Shown here piece after piece: positions 23,565 through 30,363 of a stretch of 30,363 nucleotides of DNA (position 1 is its first letter; every line of letters begins with the position of its first letter). The translations under genes and the position numbers were made by a program. Source of the stretch: an uncultured Burkholderiales bacterium (GTDB lineage Bacteria; Pseudomonadota; Gammaproteobacteria; Burkholderiales; Burkholderiaceae_C). The stretch is taken from contig CALBSC010000039.1 of the NCBI GenBank assembly GCA_937927685.1, positions 1-30,363 of the forward strand. The letters are read 5' to 3'. Under the pieces are notes generated by a model. That model saw only the letters and a program-made list of their open reading frames with translations. It was not told the origin of the DNA and ran no database searches.

Positions 23565-23894
23565 ATGAACCTGACGATCAGTGGCCATCATGTCGACGTC
23601 ACCCCTGCCCTGCGCAGTTATGTGACCAGCAAGCTCGATCGCATCACGCGTCATTTTGACCAGGTGGTGGATGTCAAGGTGTTGCTGACGGTGGAAAAGC
23701 AAAAGGAAAAGGAAAAGCGTCAACGCGCCGAGTGCAACATCCACGTCAAGGGCAGCGACATGTTCGCCGAATGCAGCCACGAGGACCTCTACGCGGCGGT
23801 CGATGAACTCGTGGACAAGCTGGATCGCCAGGTGGTGCGCCACAAGGACAAGCTCCAAGACCATCACCACGACGGACACAAGCGGTTGATGTGA
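23565..23894 (+). CDS. hpf: Ribosome hibernation-promoting factor (HPF/RaiA family)
   Basis: 109 residues, beginning MNLTISGHHVDVTPALRSYV as in short HPF proteins. The RHFDQVVDVKVLLTVEKQKEK strand and the conserved CNIHVKGSDMFAECSHEDLYAAVD follow. It binds the small ribosomal subunit in stationary phase and promotes inactive 100S dimers. The C-terminus ends in a histidine/lysine-rich tail (HKDKLQDHHHDGHK) without the extra dimerisation domain of long HPF. A very strong AGGAGGAG precedes the start. It is followed by ptsN and hprK, the order found downstream of rpoN in most proteobacteria, but rpoN is not adjacent here. Confidence 0.92.
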   Translation: MNLTISGHHVDVTPALRSYVTSKLDRITRHFDQVVDVKVLLTVEKQKEKEKRQRAECNIHVKGSDMFAECSHEDLYAAVDELVDKLDRQVVRHKDKLQDHHHDGHKRLM

Positions 23895-23900
23895 GCCATC

Positions 23901-23917
23901 GGCACCAATTTGGTGCC
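23901..23917. repeat. Perfect 17-nt inverted repeat after hpf
   Basis: GGCACCAATTTGGTGCC has 8-nt arms around one central T, 6 bp after the hpf stop. As RNA it would fold as a 6-bp stem with a 5-nt loop but has no T run, so it is a poor intrinsic terminator. It could be an operator or an mRNA 3'-end hairpin. Confidence 0.6.
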
Positions 23918-24032
23918 TGGCGGGTGTTGGTTATCGCGTCCACGGGGTGCTCCCGGTGTGCGTTCGCGCGCTGACCGCAGCCGGGGGTGACCACGCGGTG
24001 GCCACCTCCCGTTGTTTCAGTTCCGATCAGGA

Positions 24033-24062
24033 ATGACCAAGACTGGTTGACGGGTGCATAAT
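24033..24062 (+). promoter_or_regulatory. Candidate ptsN promoter
   Basis: CATAAT (24057-24062) matches five of six bases of the -10 consensus. ATGACC (24033-24038) matches four of six of the -35, with an 18-bp spacing. Transcription would start at about 24069, leaving only about 6 nt before the ptsN ATG at 24075. That fits the absence of any Shine-Dalgarno sequence there and suggests a leaderless or near-leaderless message. The gap 23918-24032 shows nothing else recognisable. Confidence 0.4.
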
Positions 24063-24074
24063 GTGCGCCTCACC

Positions 24075-24542
24075 ATGAACCGACTCGCTGCCATTCTGCC
24101 CGCTGCCCATGTGCTCGTGGGTGTCGAGGTCACCAGCAAAAAGCGCGCTTTCGAGGAAGCGGGCCTTTTGTTTGAGTCTCAGCATGGCCTGAGCCGTGCC
24201 CTCGTCGCAGACAGTTTGTTCGCGCGTGAGCGACTGGGCTCGACGGGGCTGGGCCACGGTGTGGCCATTCCACACGGGCGCATCAAGGGCCTCAAATCGC
24301 CCATGGCGGCGGTGTTTCGCCTGAACCAGGCGATCGGGTTCGATGCCCCCGACGAACAACCGGTGAACCTGCTGATTTTCCTGCTGGTGCCCGAGGCGTC
24401 GACGCAAAAACACCTGGAAATTCTCTCCGAAATTGCCGAGTTGCTCAGCGACGCCTCGTTGCGCGACAAACTCAAGAGCAGCGACACCCCCGAGGCGCTG
24501 CACCACCTCATCGCCAACTGGAGCTCGGCCCTCACCACCTGA
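24075..24542 (+). CDS. ptsN: Nitrogen-PTS EIIA protein PtsN
   Basis: 155 residues from the ATG at 24075. An in-frame upstream GTG at 24054 would sit in the promoter. The EIIA fold carries the phosphorylated histidine in GHGVAIPHGRIKG. ARERLGSTGLGHG and LIFLLVPEASTQKHLEILSEIAELL are typical. PtsN receives phosphate from the EI-Ntr/NPr chain and acts by protein contact on potassium transport, stress and carbon or nitrogen control. hprK follows after 23 bp, so kinase and phosphocarrier control are coupled genetically. No Shine-Dalgarno sequence precedes the start. Confidence 0.92.
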   Translation: MNRLAAILPAAHVLVGVEVTSKKRAFEEAGLLFESQHGLSRALVADSLFARERLGSTGLGHGVAIPHGRIKGLKSPMAAVFRLNQAIGFDAPDEQPVNLLIFLLVPEASTQKHLEILSEIAELLSDASLRDKLKSSDTPEALHHLIANWSSALTT

Positions 24543-24565
24543 GGGCATGAGCGGATGTACCCACC

Positions 24566-25513
24566 TTGAAACCCACCGTCGTCAGCGCCGATGTCTTGTT
24601 CGAGGACTTCCGCGAGAAGTTGCGCTGGGAGTGGGTGGCCGGTCAGGGCGCTTCGGAGCGCCGCTTCGATGAAGTCGCCGTGCGTGCCGCTCGCTCGGGC
24701 GCTGACCTGGTGGGCTACCTGAATTACATCCACCCCTATCGCCTGCAATTGCTGGGTGAACGGGAGGTGCGCTACATCACCAACGCCACGGCCGAAGACT
24801 GCGCGCGCCGCATTGCCCGCATCGTCACGCTGGAGCCGCCGGTGCTGGTGGTGGCCGACGGACAGGTGCCCCCTGCGGCGCTGATTGAAATGTGCGAGCG
24901 CGCGGCGATCCCGCTGTTTTCCACCCAGGAATCGTCCGCACATGTGATCGATCTGCTGCGGGCCTATTTGTCCAAGCACTTTGCCGACCGCACGTCGATG
25001 CATGGCGTGTTCATGGACATTCTGGGGCTGGGCGTGATGATCACCGGCGAATCCGGTCTGGGCAAGAGCGAACTCGGGCTGGAACTGATTTCGCGCGGCA
25101 ACGGTCTGGTGGCCGACGATGCGGTCGATCTGTACCGGATCAACCAGACCACCATTGAAGGCCGTTGCCCGGAGTTGCTGCAAAACCTGCTGGAAGTGCG
25201 CGGCATCGGACTGCTGGACATCCGTGCCATCTTTGGCGAGACGGCTGTGCGACGCAAGATGCGGCTCAAACTCATTGTGCACCTGGTGCGCCGCGAAACC
25301 CTGGAACGCGACTACGACCGTTTGCCACACGAGCCCCTGACGCAGGACGTGCTGGGCATCGCGGTGCGCAAGGTGGTGATCCAGGTGGTGGCCGGTCGCA
25401 ACATCGCGGTGCTGGTGGAGGCGGCGGTGCGCAACACCATTTTGCAATTGCGCGGCATCAACACCTACGACGACTTTGTCGAGCGCCACCGGCGCGCCAT
25501 GGAACAGGGGTAG
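24566..25513 (+). CDS. hprK: HPr kinase/phosphorylase
   Basis: 315 residues from an unusual TTG start; no in-frame ATG or GTG is nearby, and the sequence KPTVVSADVLFEDFRE fits the family start. The N-terminal domain (to about 130) is followed by the catalytic domain. This has Walker A GESGLGKS (161-168), VADDAVDLYRI and the HprK signature LLEVRGIGLLDIRAIFG. The enzyme phosphorylates and dephosphorylates a serine of HPr-type carriers. In betaproteobacteria it works with the incomplete PTS encoded around ptsN rather than with sugar uptake. The gene stops 42 bp before the convergent fur stop. Confidence 0.92.
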   Translation: MKPTVVSADVLFEDFREKLRWEWVAGQGASERRFDEVAVRAARSGADLVGYLNYIHPYRLQLLGEREVRYITNATAEDCARRIARIVTLEPPVLVVADGQVPPAALIEMCERAAIPLFSTQESSAHVIDLLRAYLSKHFADRTSMHGVFMDILGLGVMITGESGLGKSELGLELISRGNGLVADDAVDLYRINQTTIEGRCPELLQNLLEVRGIGLLDIRAIFGETAVRRKMRLKLIVHLVRRETLERDYDRLPHEPLTQDVLGIAVRKVVIQVVAGRNIAVLVEAAVRNTILQLRGINTYDDFVERHRRAMEQG

Positions 25514-25521
25514 TCGCAGCG

Positions 25522-25535
25522 GGGGCGTCAGCCCC
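25522..25535. terminator. Short GC hairpin between hprK and fur (weak terminator candidate)
   Basis: GGGGC (25522-25526) and GCCCC (25531-25535) pair around GTCA in the 42-bp gap between the two convergent stops. There is no T run on either side, so it is at best a weak bidirectional terminator or transcript-end hairpin. Confidence 0.3.
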
Positions 25536-25555
25536 AGGCCCGCCGGACGAGGGCG

Positions 25556-25984
25556 TCAGGCCTTGCGGTGCGGACAGTGGTCACGCCGGCAGTGGGCGTA
25601 CAGACTGAGTGCGTGGTCTGCCAGCTCGAAGCCCTTGGTCTCGGCAATGCGCTGTTGACGCTGCTCGATATCGGGGTCGCAAAACTCCTCCACCCGACCG
25701 CAATCCAGGCACACCAGGTGGTCATGGTGCTGGCCCTCGTCCAGTTCGTACACGGCCTTGCCACTCTCAAAATGGCTGCGCGTGAGAATGCCCGCCTGCT
25801 CGAACTGGGTCAGCACGCGATACACCGTGGCCAGGCCCACATCAATGTGTTCGAGCAAGGCCTGACGATACACATCCTCCGCCGTCATGTGACGCAACGG
25901 CGCCTTCTGGAACAACTCCAGAATTTTCAGCCGCGGCAGCGTGGCCTTGAGGCCCGAGCCCTTGAGTTCGTCAATGGATGGCAT
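25556..25984 (-). CDS. fur: Ferric uptake regulator Fur
   Basis: 142 residues. The N-terminal winged helix contains GLKATLPRLKILELFQ and the recognition helix region DVGLATVYRVLTQFEQAGIL. The metal-sensing domain has HHDHLVCLDCGRVEEF with the CxxC pair, and a second cysteine pair in HCRRDHC near the C-terminus. With Fe2+ it represses iron uptake; the Fur box in front of fbpA (6528-6542) is a clear local target. It is divergent from bamE across 99 bp, the standard betaproteobacterial arrangement. No Fur box for autoregulation was recognised in that gap. Confidence 0.95.
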   Translation of the reverse strand: MPSIDELKGSGLKATLPRLKILELFQKAPLRHMTAEDVYRQALLEHIDVGLATVYRVLTQFEQAGILTRSHFESGKAVYELDEGQHHDHLVCLDCGRVEEFCDPDIEQRQQRIAETKGFELADHALSLYAHCRRDHCPHRKA

Positions 25985-26045
25985 GCGGTTCAGTCGGGTG
26001 AGCGCATCACACCTGCAAAGCCTCGAGTCTGCAGGGGTGCACCGC

Positions 26046-26051
26046 TACAAT
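26046..26051 (+). promoter_or_regulatory. Candidate -10 element for bamE
   Basis: TACAAT (five of six of TATAAT) lies 32 bp upstream of the bamE ATG. The -35 is not evident. The same hexamer, in CTACAAT context, occurs in the fbpC-fbpB inverted repeat and upstream of the SET gene, so it may be a preferred -10 in this genome. Confidence 0.45.
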
Positions 26052-26083
26052 GACTGCATCATATCTTGAGTGTGCTCGTTGGC

Positions 26084-26653
26084 ATGACATCGTTTCACCG
26101 CATCTTCAATACCGGGCTCCTGCTGAGTGGCCTGCTGGCTGTGTCGGCCTGCAGCACCCTGCAAAAACCCATCGAGGGTGTTTCCTCGCAGGTGGCCAAT
26201 GTCTCTGGCCGTGTGGCGGAGGCGTTTCGGCCTTACCGCACCGAGGTGGTTCAGGGCAATGTGGTCACCCGCGAGCAGCAGCAGTTGCTTCGCGTGGGCA
26301 TGACCCGTCCGCAAGTGCGCGATGTGCTGGGCACGCCGCTCATCACCAGTGTGTTCCATGCCAACCGTTGGGATTACGCGTTCACCATCCGTCGCCAGGG
26401 TGCCGAGCCTTTGCACCGCAAGCTCTCGGTGTTCTTCGAGGGCGACGGGCTGGCACGCATCGAGGCAGACGAATTGCCGCTCGAGGCCGAGTTTGCCGCA
26501 CGGCTGGACACTCGCCGCCCCGCTGGCAAACCCCCCGTGCTGGAAGCCAAGCCCGAAGCGCTCGAGTCTTTCAAGAGTCGTACCCCTGTCACCCCCAAGG
26601 CGCCCAGCCAAGAACCGGTGACTGACTATCCCCCGCTCGAATCGGCCCGCTGA
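26084..26653 (+). CDS. bamE: Outer-membrane assembly lipoprotein BamE
   Basis: 189 residues from the ATG at 26084; a TTG at 26066 is also in frame. A lipoprotein signal peptide (GLLLSGLLAVSAC) ends at Cys23. The SmpA/OmlA fold follows: VVQGNVVTREQQQLLRVGMTRPQVRDVLGTPLI, VFHANRWDYAFTIRR and KLSVFFEGDGLARIE. BamE stabilises the BamA-BamD complex that inserts beta-barrel proteins in the outer membrane. A proline- and alanine-rich C-terminal tail of about 60 residues extends beyond the E. coli length (113). dapB follows after 27 bp. Confidence 0.92.
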   Translation: MTSFHRIFNTGLLLSGLLAVSACSTLQKPIEGVSSQVANVSGRVAEAFRPYRTEVVQGNVVTREQQQLLRVGMTRPQVRDVLGTPLITSVFHANRWDYAFTIRRQGAEPLHRKLSVFFEGDGLARIEADELPLEAEFAARLDTRRPAGKPPVLEAKPEALESFKSRTPVTPKAPSQEPVTDYPPLESAR

Positions 26654-26680
26654 GGCCGGCTCGCTTTTCGGAGTTGTCTC

Positions 26681-27496
26681 ATGTCCACCTCGTCTCCCCT
26701 TCGCATTGCCATTGCCGGGGCCAGCGGCCGCATGGGTCGCATGCTGATTGAAGCCGTGCTCAACGCGCCCGACTGTGAACTCGCCGGCGCGCTCGACATG
26801 CCCGGCAATCCTGCGCTGGGATCAGACGCGGGGGCATTTCTGGGCCGCACCACCGGGGTGATGATCACCTCGGACGTGCCCGCCGGTCTGGGGCGTGCGC
26901 AGGTCTTGATTGACTTCACGCGTCCCGAGGGCACCATGACGCATTTGCGCGTGTGTCAACAACTCGGCGTCAAGATGGTGATTGGCACCACCGGGTTTGG
27001 CGACGCGGACAAAGCCGAGCTGGCCCGGGCGGCCCAGTCGCTGGCCATGGTGATGGCCCCCAACATGAGTGTGGGCGTCAATGTCACTTTGCGCTTGCTG
27101 CAAATGGCCGCGAAGGCCTTGTCCACTGGCTACGACATCGAGGTGATCGAGGCCCACCACCGGCACAAAGTCGATGCGCCATCGGGCACGGCGCTCAAAA
27201 TGGGTGAAGTCATTGCCGAGGCCCTGGGACGTGACCTCAAGGATTGCGCCGTTTACGCACGCGAAGGCCACACCGGTGAGCGTGACCCCTCGTCCATCGG
27301 TTTCGCCACCATTCGGGGGGGCGACATTGTGGGCGACCACACCGTGATGTTTGCGGGCACCGGCGAGCGTGTCGAGATCAGCCACCGCTCGGGAAGCCGC
27401 AGCAACTATGCACAGGGCAGCCTGCGCGCGGCGCGCTATCTCGCCGAGCGCCCCAGCGGCATGTTCGACATGTTCGACGTGCTCAACCTGCACTGA
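26681..27496 (+). CDS. dapB: 4-hydroxy-tetrahydrodipicolinate reductase
   Basis: 271 residues. The dinucleotide-binding loop IAGASGRMGR is near the start, and IGTTGF and APNMSVGVN follow. The signature EAHHRHKVDAPSGTAL contains the catalytic histidine and lysine. It reduces 4-hydroxy-tetrahydrodipicolinate with NAD(P)H in the lysine and diaminopimelate pathway that feeds peptidoglycan. GGAG at 26670-26673 supports the ATG. It lies between bamE and exbB on the same strand. Confidence 0.95.
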   Translation: MSTSSPLRIAIAGASGRMGRMLIEAVLNAPDCELAGALDMPGNPALGSDAGAFLGRTTGVMITSDVPAGLGRAQVLIDFTRPEGTMTHLRVCQQLGVKMVIGTTGFGDADKAELARAAQSLAMVMAPNMSVGVNVTLRLLQMAAKALSTGYDIEVIEAHHRHKVDAPSGTALKMGEVIAEALGRDLKDCAVYAREGHTGERDPSSIGFATIRGGDIVGDHTVMFAGTGERVEISHRSGSRSNYAQGSLRAARYLAERPSGMFDMFDVLNLH

Positions 27497-27523
27497 CCCA
27501 GGCCACCGCCACCAGGAGCGCCC

Positions 27524-28186
27524 TTGCTGTCCGGGTTGAACGAAGCCACCCTCACGGCAGGGGTGGCCGCGATGCTGTGGGCGCTGTCGGCCTCCAGCTG
27601 GGTGGTGATCGTCTACAAAACCTGGTGGATCTGGCGCGCGGGTCAGGATGTGCCAGCGGCGCAACAGGCTTTTTGGCAAACACCGGATCGCGTTCAGGCC
27701 CAACAGGTGCTGGCCCTGCTGGATCGCCATGTGTTGTTGCAGCCGATGGCGATCGCAACCGCAACCGGCGCGCCTGACGTCGGGTGTCCGTCCTCGGCGG
27801 TGAGCGATACCGACCAGGCCGGTGACGGGGCGTCGCGTCAACGCCAGGTGGTCGTCGCCCTGCGGCAGGCCTGCCGGCAGGTTCAGTGGGGACAGCCGTG
27901 GCTGGCCTGCGTGGCCTCTGTGGCACCATTCCTGGGTCTGCTGGGCACTGTCTGGGGTTTGCTGGCTGCCATGACAGCCTTGCCTGGCGCCACCCCGGGC
28001 ACTTGGGAAGCGTGGGTGCCAGCCCTGTCGCACACCCTGGACCTCACTGCGGTGGGTTTGTGCGTGGCCCTGCCGGCATTGCTGGCGCATCACCTGATGG
28101 CGCCGCGCCTGAACGCGCTGCAACAGTCCCTGGAGGACTTTGCCGCTGACCTGATCGACCACCTGCACACGGCACGGCTCGGATGA
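27524..28186 (+). CDS. exbB: MotA/TolQ/ExbB proton-channel family protein
   Basis: 220 residues from a TTG at 27524 that has AGGAG (27513-27517) at ideal distance. Helix 1 is VAAMLWALSASSWVVIVY. The channel core is VASVAPFLGLLGTVWGLLAAM, matching the family signature, and the last helix is TLDLTAVGLCVALPALLAHHLM. With ExbD it forms the proton-driven motor that energises TonB (or acts as TolQ/R). A hydrophilic stretch at about 78-105 (ATGAPDVGCPSSAVSDTDQ) looks unconserved. The exbD start overlaps its stop as ATGA. tonB is not in the window. Confidence 0.85.
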   Translation: MLSGLNEATLTAGVAAMLWALSASSWVVIVYKTWWIWRAGQDVPAAQQAFWQTPDRVQAQQVLALLDRHVLLQPMAIATATGAPDVGCPSSAVSDTDQAGDGASRQRQVVVALRQACRQVQWGQPWLACVASVAPFLGLLGTVWGLLAAMTALPGATPGTWEAWVPALSHTLDLTAVGLCVALPALLAHHLMAPRLNALQQSLEDFAADLIDHLHTARLG

Positions 28187-28740
28187 GGGCGGCCCCACCT
28201 TTCGCATCGCCGCGAGGGGGGGCTTCCCCTGCGCGTGAACCGCGTTGGGCGGAAGGACGTTGGCGTCGCACGCACACGCCCATGCCGCCCGCGCAGATTC
28301 AGGTCACCCCGCTCATCGACGTGTTGCTGGTCCTGTTGGTGCTGGGCGTGCTGGCCGGGTCGGCTTCGCAGACCGGCCGTCAAGTCAGCGCCCAGGCCGC
28401 GTCGCTGCCGGACACCCTGTCGGGCCTGTCCTTGCCACTGCGCAGCGGGGTGGATGCGTCGACGCCCTTCACGCCGTCAGACGATCGGCTGTGGATCGGC
28501 CTGGGTCTGCAAGGCCAGCTGAGCTGGCGTGAGGTGCCGGTGACCCGCGACATCCTGGCGCGTCAATTGCACGAGGCACTGGCGCACCACCGCGACGCCG
28601 AGGTGTGGCTGGCGGTGGACCAGGCCGTGCCGTACGCCGACCTGCTGAGCTGGCTGGAGTGGTTGCAGGCCCGGCAGGTCACCCGCCTGACCTTGGTGCG
28701 TCGCGCCCCGCCCCCCGCCCTGGTGGGCGGCAAGCCCTAA
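28183..28740 (+). CDS. exbD: ExbD/TolR-family biopolymer transport protein
   Basis: 185 residues if the ATG overlapping the exbB stop (28183) is used, 152 from the internal ATG at 28282. The single membrane helix VTPLIDVLLVLLVLGVLAG contains the essential aspartate (Asp46 in the long form), preceded by the family TPLID motif. The periplasmic domain ends with YADLLSWLEWLQARQVTRLTLV, as in ExbD. The first 33 residues of the long form (PPFASPRGGASPAREP) are arginine/proline-rich and come from DNA with a G7 run (28216-28222). They look like translated non-coding or repeat sequence, so the short form may be genuine. Partner of ExbB in proton-driven energisation of outer-membrane uptake. Confidence 0.82.
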   Translation: MRAAPPFASPRGGASPAREPRWAEGRWRRTHTPMPPAQIQVTPLIDVLLVLLVLGVLAGSASQTGRQVSAQAASLPDTLSGLSLPLRSGVDASTPFTPSDDRLWIGLGLQGQLSWREVPVTRDILARQLHEALAHHRDAEVWLAVDQAVPYADLLSWLEWLQARQVTRLTLVRRAPPPALVGGKP

Positions 28741-28754
28741 AATCGCAGGATTCG

Positions 28755-28787
28755 CCCCGGTTCATGCTGTTCAGTTCGGGGTTTTTT
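28755..28787 (+). terminator. Intrinsic terminator or attenuator between exbD and leuS
   Basis: CCCCG (28755-28759) pairs with CGGGG (28777-28781), extendable by one G-U pair, around a 15-17-nt loop and is followed directly by six T (28782-28787). It is 14 bp after the exbD stop and 12 bp before the leuS ATG, so any leuS promoter in this gap must be read through it. Confidence 0.6.
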
Positions 28788-28793
28788 CATTGA
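28764..28793 (+). other. Nine-codon reading frame inside the exbD-leuS terminator
   Basis: ATG at 28764 opens MLFSSGFFH and stops at 28791-28793. It begins in the loop of the hairpin and crosses its 3' arm and T run, so its translation would disrupt the terminator. It has one leucine codon (CTG) and no visible ribosome binding site. Very likely chance, kept because of its placement. Confidence 0.15.
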
Positions 28794-28799
28794 TGCGAC

Positions 28800-30363
28800 A
28801 TGCAAGACAAATACCAACACACCGAGGTTGAACAGGCCGTCCAGGCCCTGTGGGCCCAGCACGATGTCTATCGTGTCCGTGAAGACACCAGCCGGCAGAA
28901 GTTCTACGCCTGCTCCATGCTGCCCTACCCCAGCGGCAAGTTGCACATGGGCCATGTTCGCAACTACACCATCAACGACATGCTGACCCGGCACCTGCGC
29001 ATGAAGGGCTTGAATGTCCTCATGCCAATGGGGTGGGACGCCTTCGGCCTGCCGGCTGAAAACGCGGCGCTCAAGAACGGCGTGCCGCCGGCCAAGTGGA
29101 CCCACGAGAACATCGCCTACATGAAGGGGCAGATGCAGGCGATGGGGTTGGCCATCGACTGGTCACGCGAGGTCGCCACCTGCGACCCCAGTTACTACAA
29201 GTGGAACCAATGGTTGTTCCTCAAGATGCTGGACAAAGGCATCGCGTACCGCAAGACCCAGATCGTCAACTGGGATCCGGTGGACCAGACCGTGCTGGCC
29301 AACGAGCAAGTGATCGATGGCAAAGGCTGGCGCACCGGGGCGGTGGTGGAAAAGCGAGAGATTCCTGGCTACTACCTCAAGATCACCGACTACGCGCAGG
29401 AACTGCTGGACCATGTCAGCACCGGTCTGCCGGGCTGGCCCGAGCGCGTCAAGCTCATGCAGGACAACTGGATCGGCAAGAGCGAAGGGGTGCGCTTTGC
29501 CTTCACCCACAACATCCGCGACCGTGACGGTCAGGCGATCGGGGACGGCCGCATGTACGTGTTCACCACGCGTGCCGACACCATCATGGGTGTGACCTTC
29601 TGTGCGGTGGCACCCGAACATCCGCTGGCCACGCACGCTGCGGCCAGCAACCCGGCGCTGGCCGCGTTCATCGAATCCTGCAAGCAAGGCGGCACGACGG
29701 AGGCCGAACTGGCCCTGAAGGAAAAAGAGGGCATGGCCACGGGCTTGCAGGTGCAGCACCCGATCACCGGCGAACCGGTCGAGGTGTGGGTGGGCAACTA
29801 TGTGCTCATGACCTACGGCGATGGCGCGGTGATGGGCGTGCCTGCGCACGACGAGCGCGATTTTGCCTTTGCACGCAAGTACGGCCTGGCGATTCGCCAG
29901 GTGGTGCAGCAACCCGAGGGTGCCCCGGCGTTCGATGCTGCGCAATGGCATGAGTCGTATGCCGTCAAGGGCAGCGGTGTGGCGGTCAACTCCGGCCGCT
30001 TCGATGGTCTGTCGTTCCAGGCGTGCATTGACGCGGTGGCCACCGAGTTGCAGGCCAAGGGCCTGGGCGAGAAGAAGACCACCTGGCGTCTGCGTGACTG
30101 GGGCATTTCGCGCCAGCGCTACTGGGGCACACCGATTCCCATCATCCACTGCGATGAGCATGGCGCCGTGCCGGTGCCGGAACGCGACCTGCCGGTGGTG
30201 CTGCCCTCCGATTGCATTCCTGATGGCAGCGGCAACCCGCTCAACAAGCACGAGGGGTTTCATGCCGGCGTGACCTGCCCGGTCTGCGGCAAACCCGCCC
30301 GGCGTGAAACCGACACCATGGACACCTTTGTGGATTCGTCCTGGTACTTCATGCGCTATTGCG
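28800..30363 (+). CDS. leuS: Leucyl-tRNA synthetase, N-terminal part (runs off the window)
   Basis: 521 codons are present from the ATG at 28800 (MQDKYQHTEVEQAVQALW); the 3' end lies beyond the right edge. The class I HIGH signature is HMGH (49-52) in PSGKLHMGHVRNYTIND. The editing domain begins after about residue 225 and has the threonine-rich FTTRADTIMGVTF and the GVPAHDERDFAFA region that clears mischarged tRNA. Near the edge is TDTMDTFVDSSWYFMRY, preceding the second catalytic half with KMSKS, which is not included. It charges tRNA-Leu. A terminator-like hairpin ends only 12 bp before the start. Confidence 0.97.
   Translation, partial: MQDKYQHTEVEQAVQALWAQHDVYRVREDTSRQKFYACSMLPYPSGKLHMGHVRNYTINDMLTRHLRMKGLNVLMPMGWDAFGLPAENAALKNGVPPAKWTHENIAYMKGQMQAMGLAIDWSREVATCDPSYYKWNQWLFLKMLDKGIAYRKTQIVNWDPVDQTVLANEQVIDGKGWRTGAVVEKREIPGYYLKITDYAQELLDHVSTGLPGWPERVKLMQDNWIGKSEGVRFAFTHNIRDRDGQAIGDGRMYVFTTRADTIMGVTFCAVAPEHPLATHAAASNPALAAFIESCKQGGTTEAELALKEKEGMATGLQVQHPITGEPVEVWVGNYVLMTYGDGAVMGVPAHDERDFAFARKYGLAIRQVVQQPEGAPAFDAAQWHESYAVKGSGVAVNSGRFDGLSFQACIDAVATELQAKGLGEKKTTWRLRDWGISRQRYWGTPIPIIHCDEHGAVPVPERDLPVVLPSDCIPDGSGNPLNKHEGFHAGVTCPVCGKPARRETDTMDTFVDSSWYFMRYC

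Noticed and set aside
1..30363. tRNA, rRNA, CRISPR, insertion sequence or prophage features
   Set aside because: Looked for and not found: no cloverleaf, no regularly spaced repeats, no transposase or integrase-like protein.

Overview
The window is GC-rich, densely packed bacterial chromosome. Protein sequences and gene order (fur/bamE/dapB/exbB/exbD/leuS; hpf/ptsN/hprK; a Gram-negative lipoprotein of the BAM complex; split pntAA/pntAB/pntB) point to a betaproteobacterium of the order Burkholderiales, most likely a Comamonadaceae-type organism. No rRNA, tRNA, CRISPR array, insertion sequence or prophage gene was seen.

Layout. (1) 1-3.6 kb: the 5' end of recA (minus strand) with a perfect LexA box, a MarR-type regulator, a TctD/TctE-like two-component pair and a convergent glutathione S-transferase. 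(2) 3.7-7.7 kb: an iron(III) ABC importer split into divergent units, fbpC on minus and fbpB-fbpA on plus, with a strong Fur box and promoter directly before fbpA. The Fur repressor itself is encoded at 25.6-26.0 kb. (3) 7.7-12.1 kb: birA and a SET-domain protein methyltransferase on minus, divergent from topoisomerase III (topB). TopB carries a histone-H1-like Lys/Ala tail and a C-terminal SWIB domain. A 39-nt perfectly alternating purine-pyrimidine tract (Z-DNA candidate) lies between them. (4) 12.1-16.8 kb: a bidirectional terminator, an orphan molybdenum-hydroxylase large subunit, an alpha/beta hydrolase, a divergent DMT exporter and a NudJ-type Nudix hydrolase. (5) 16.9-22.3 kb: a tightly coupled operon pntAA-pntAB-pntB-fadD-mtnN. 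(6) 22.3-23.6 kb: corA on minus with a roughly 140-nt, hairpin-rich leader. (7) 23.6-25.5 kb: hpf-ptsN-hprK (ribosome hibernation and nitrogen PTS) without rpoN in front. (8) 25.6-30.4 kb: fur (minus), then bamE, dapB, exbB, exbD and the 5' part of leuS, with a terminator-like hairpin inside the very short exbD-leuS gap.

The most unusual content is the chromatin-like trio at 8.5-12.1 kb: a SET plus post-SET methyltransferase, and a topoisomerase with an H1-like tail and SWIB domain, divergently transcribed across a candidate Z-DNA element. The next most interesting are the structured corA leader, in which a G-U wobble fits RNA from the corA strand only, and the near-perfect inverted repeat between fbpC and fbpB.
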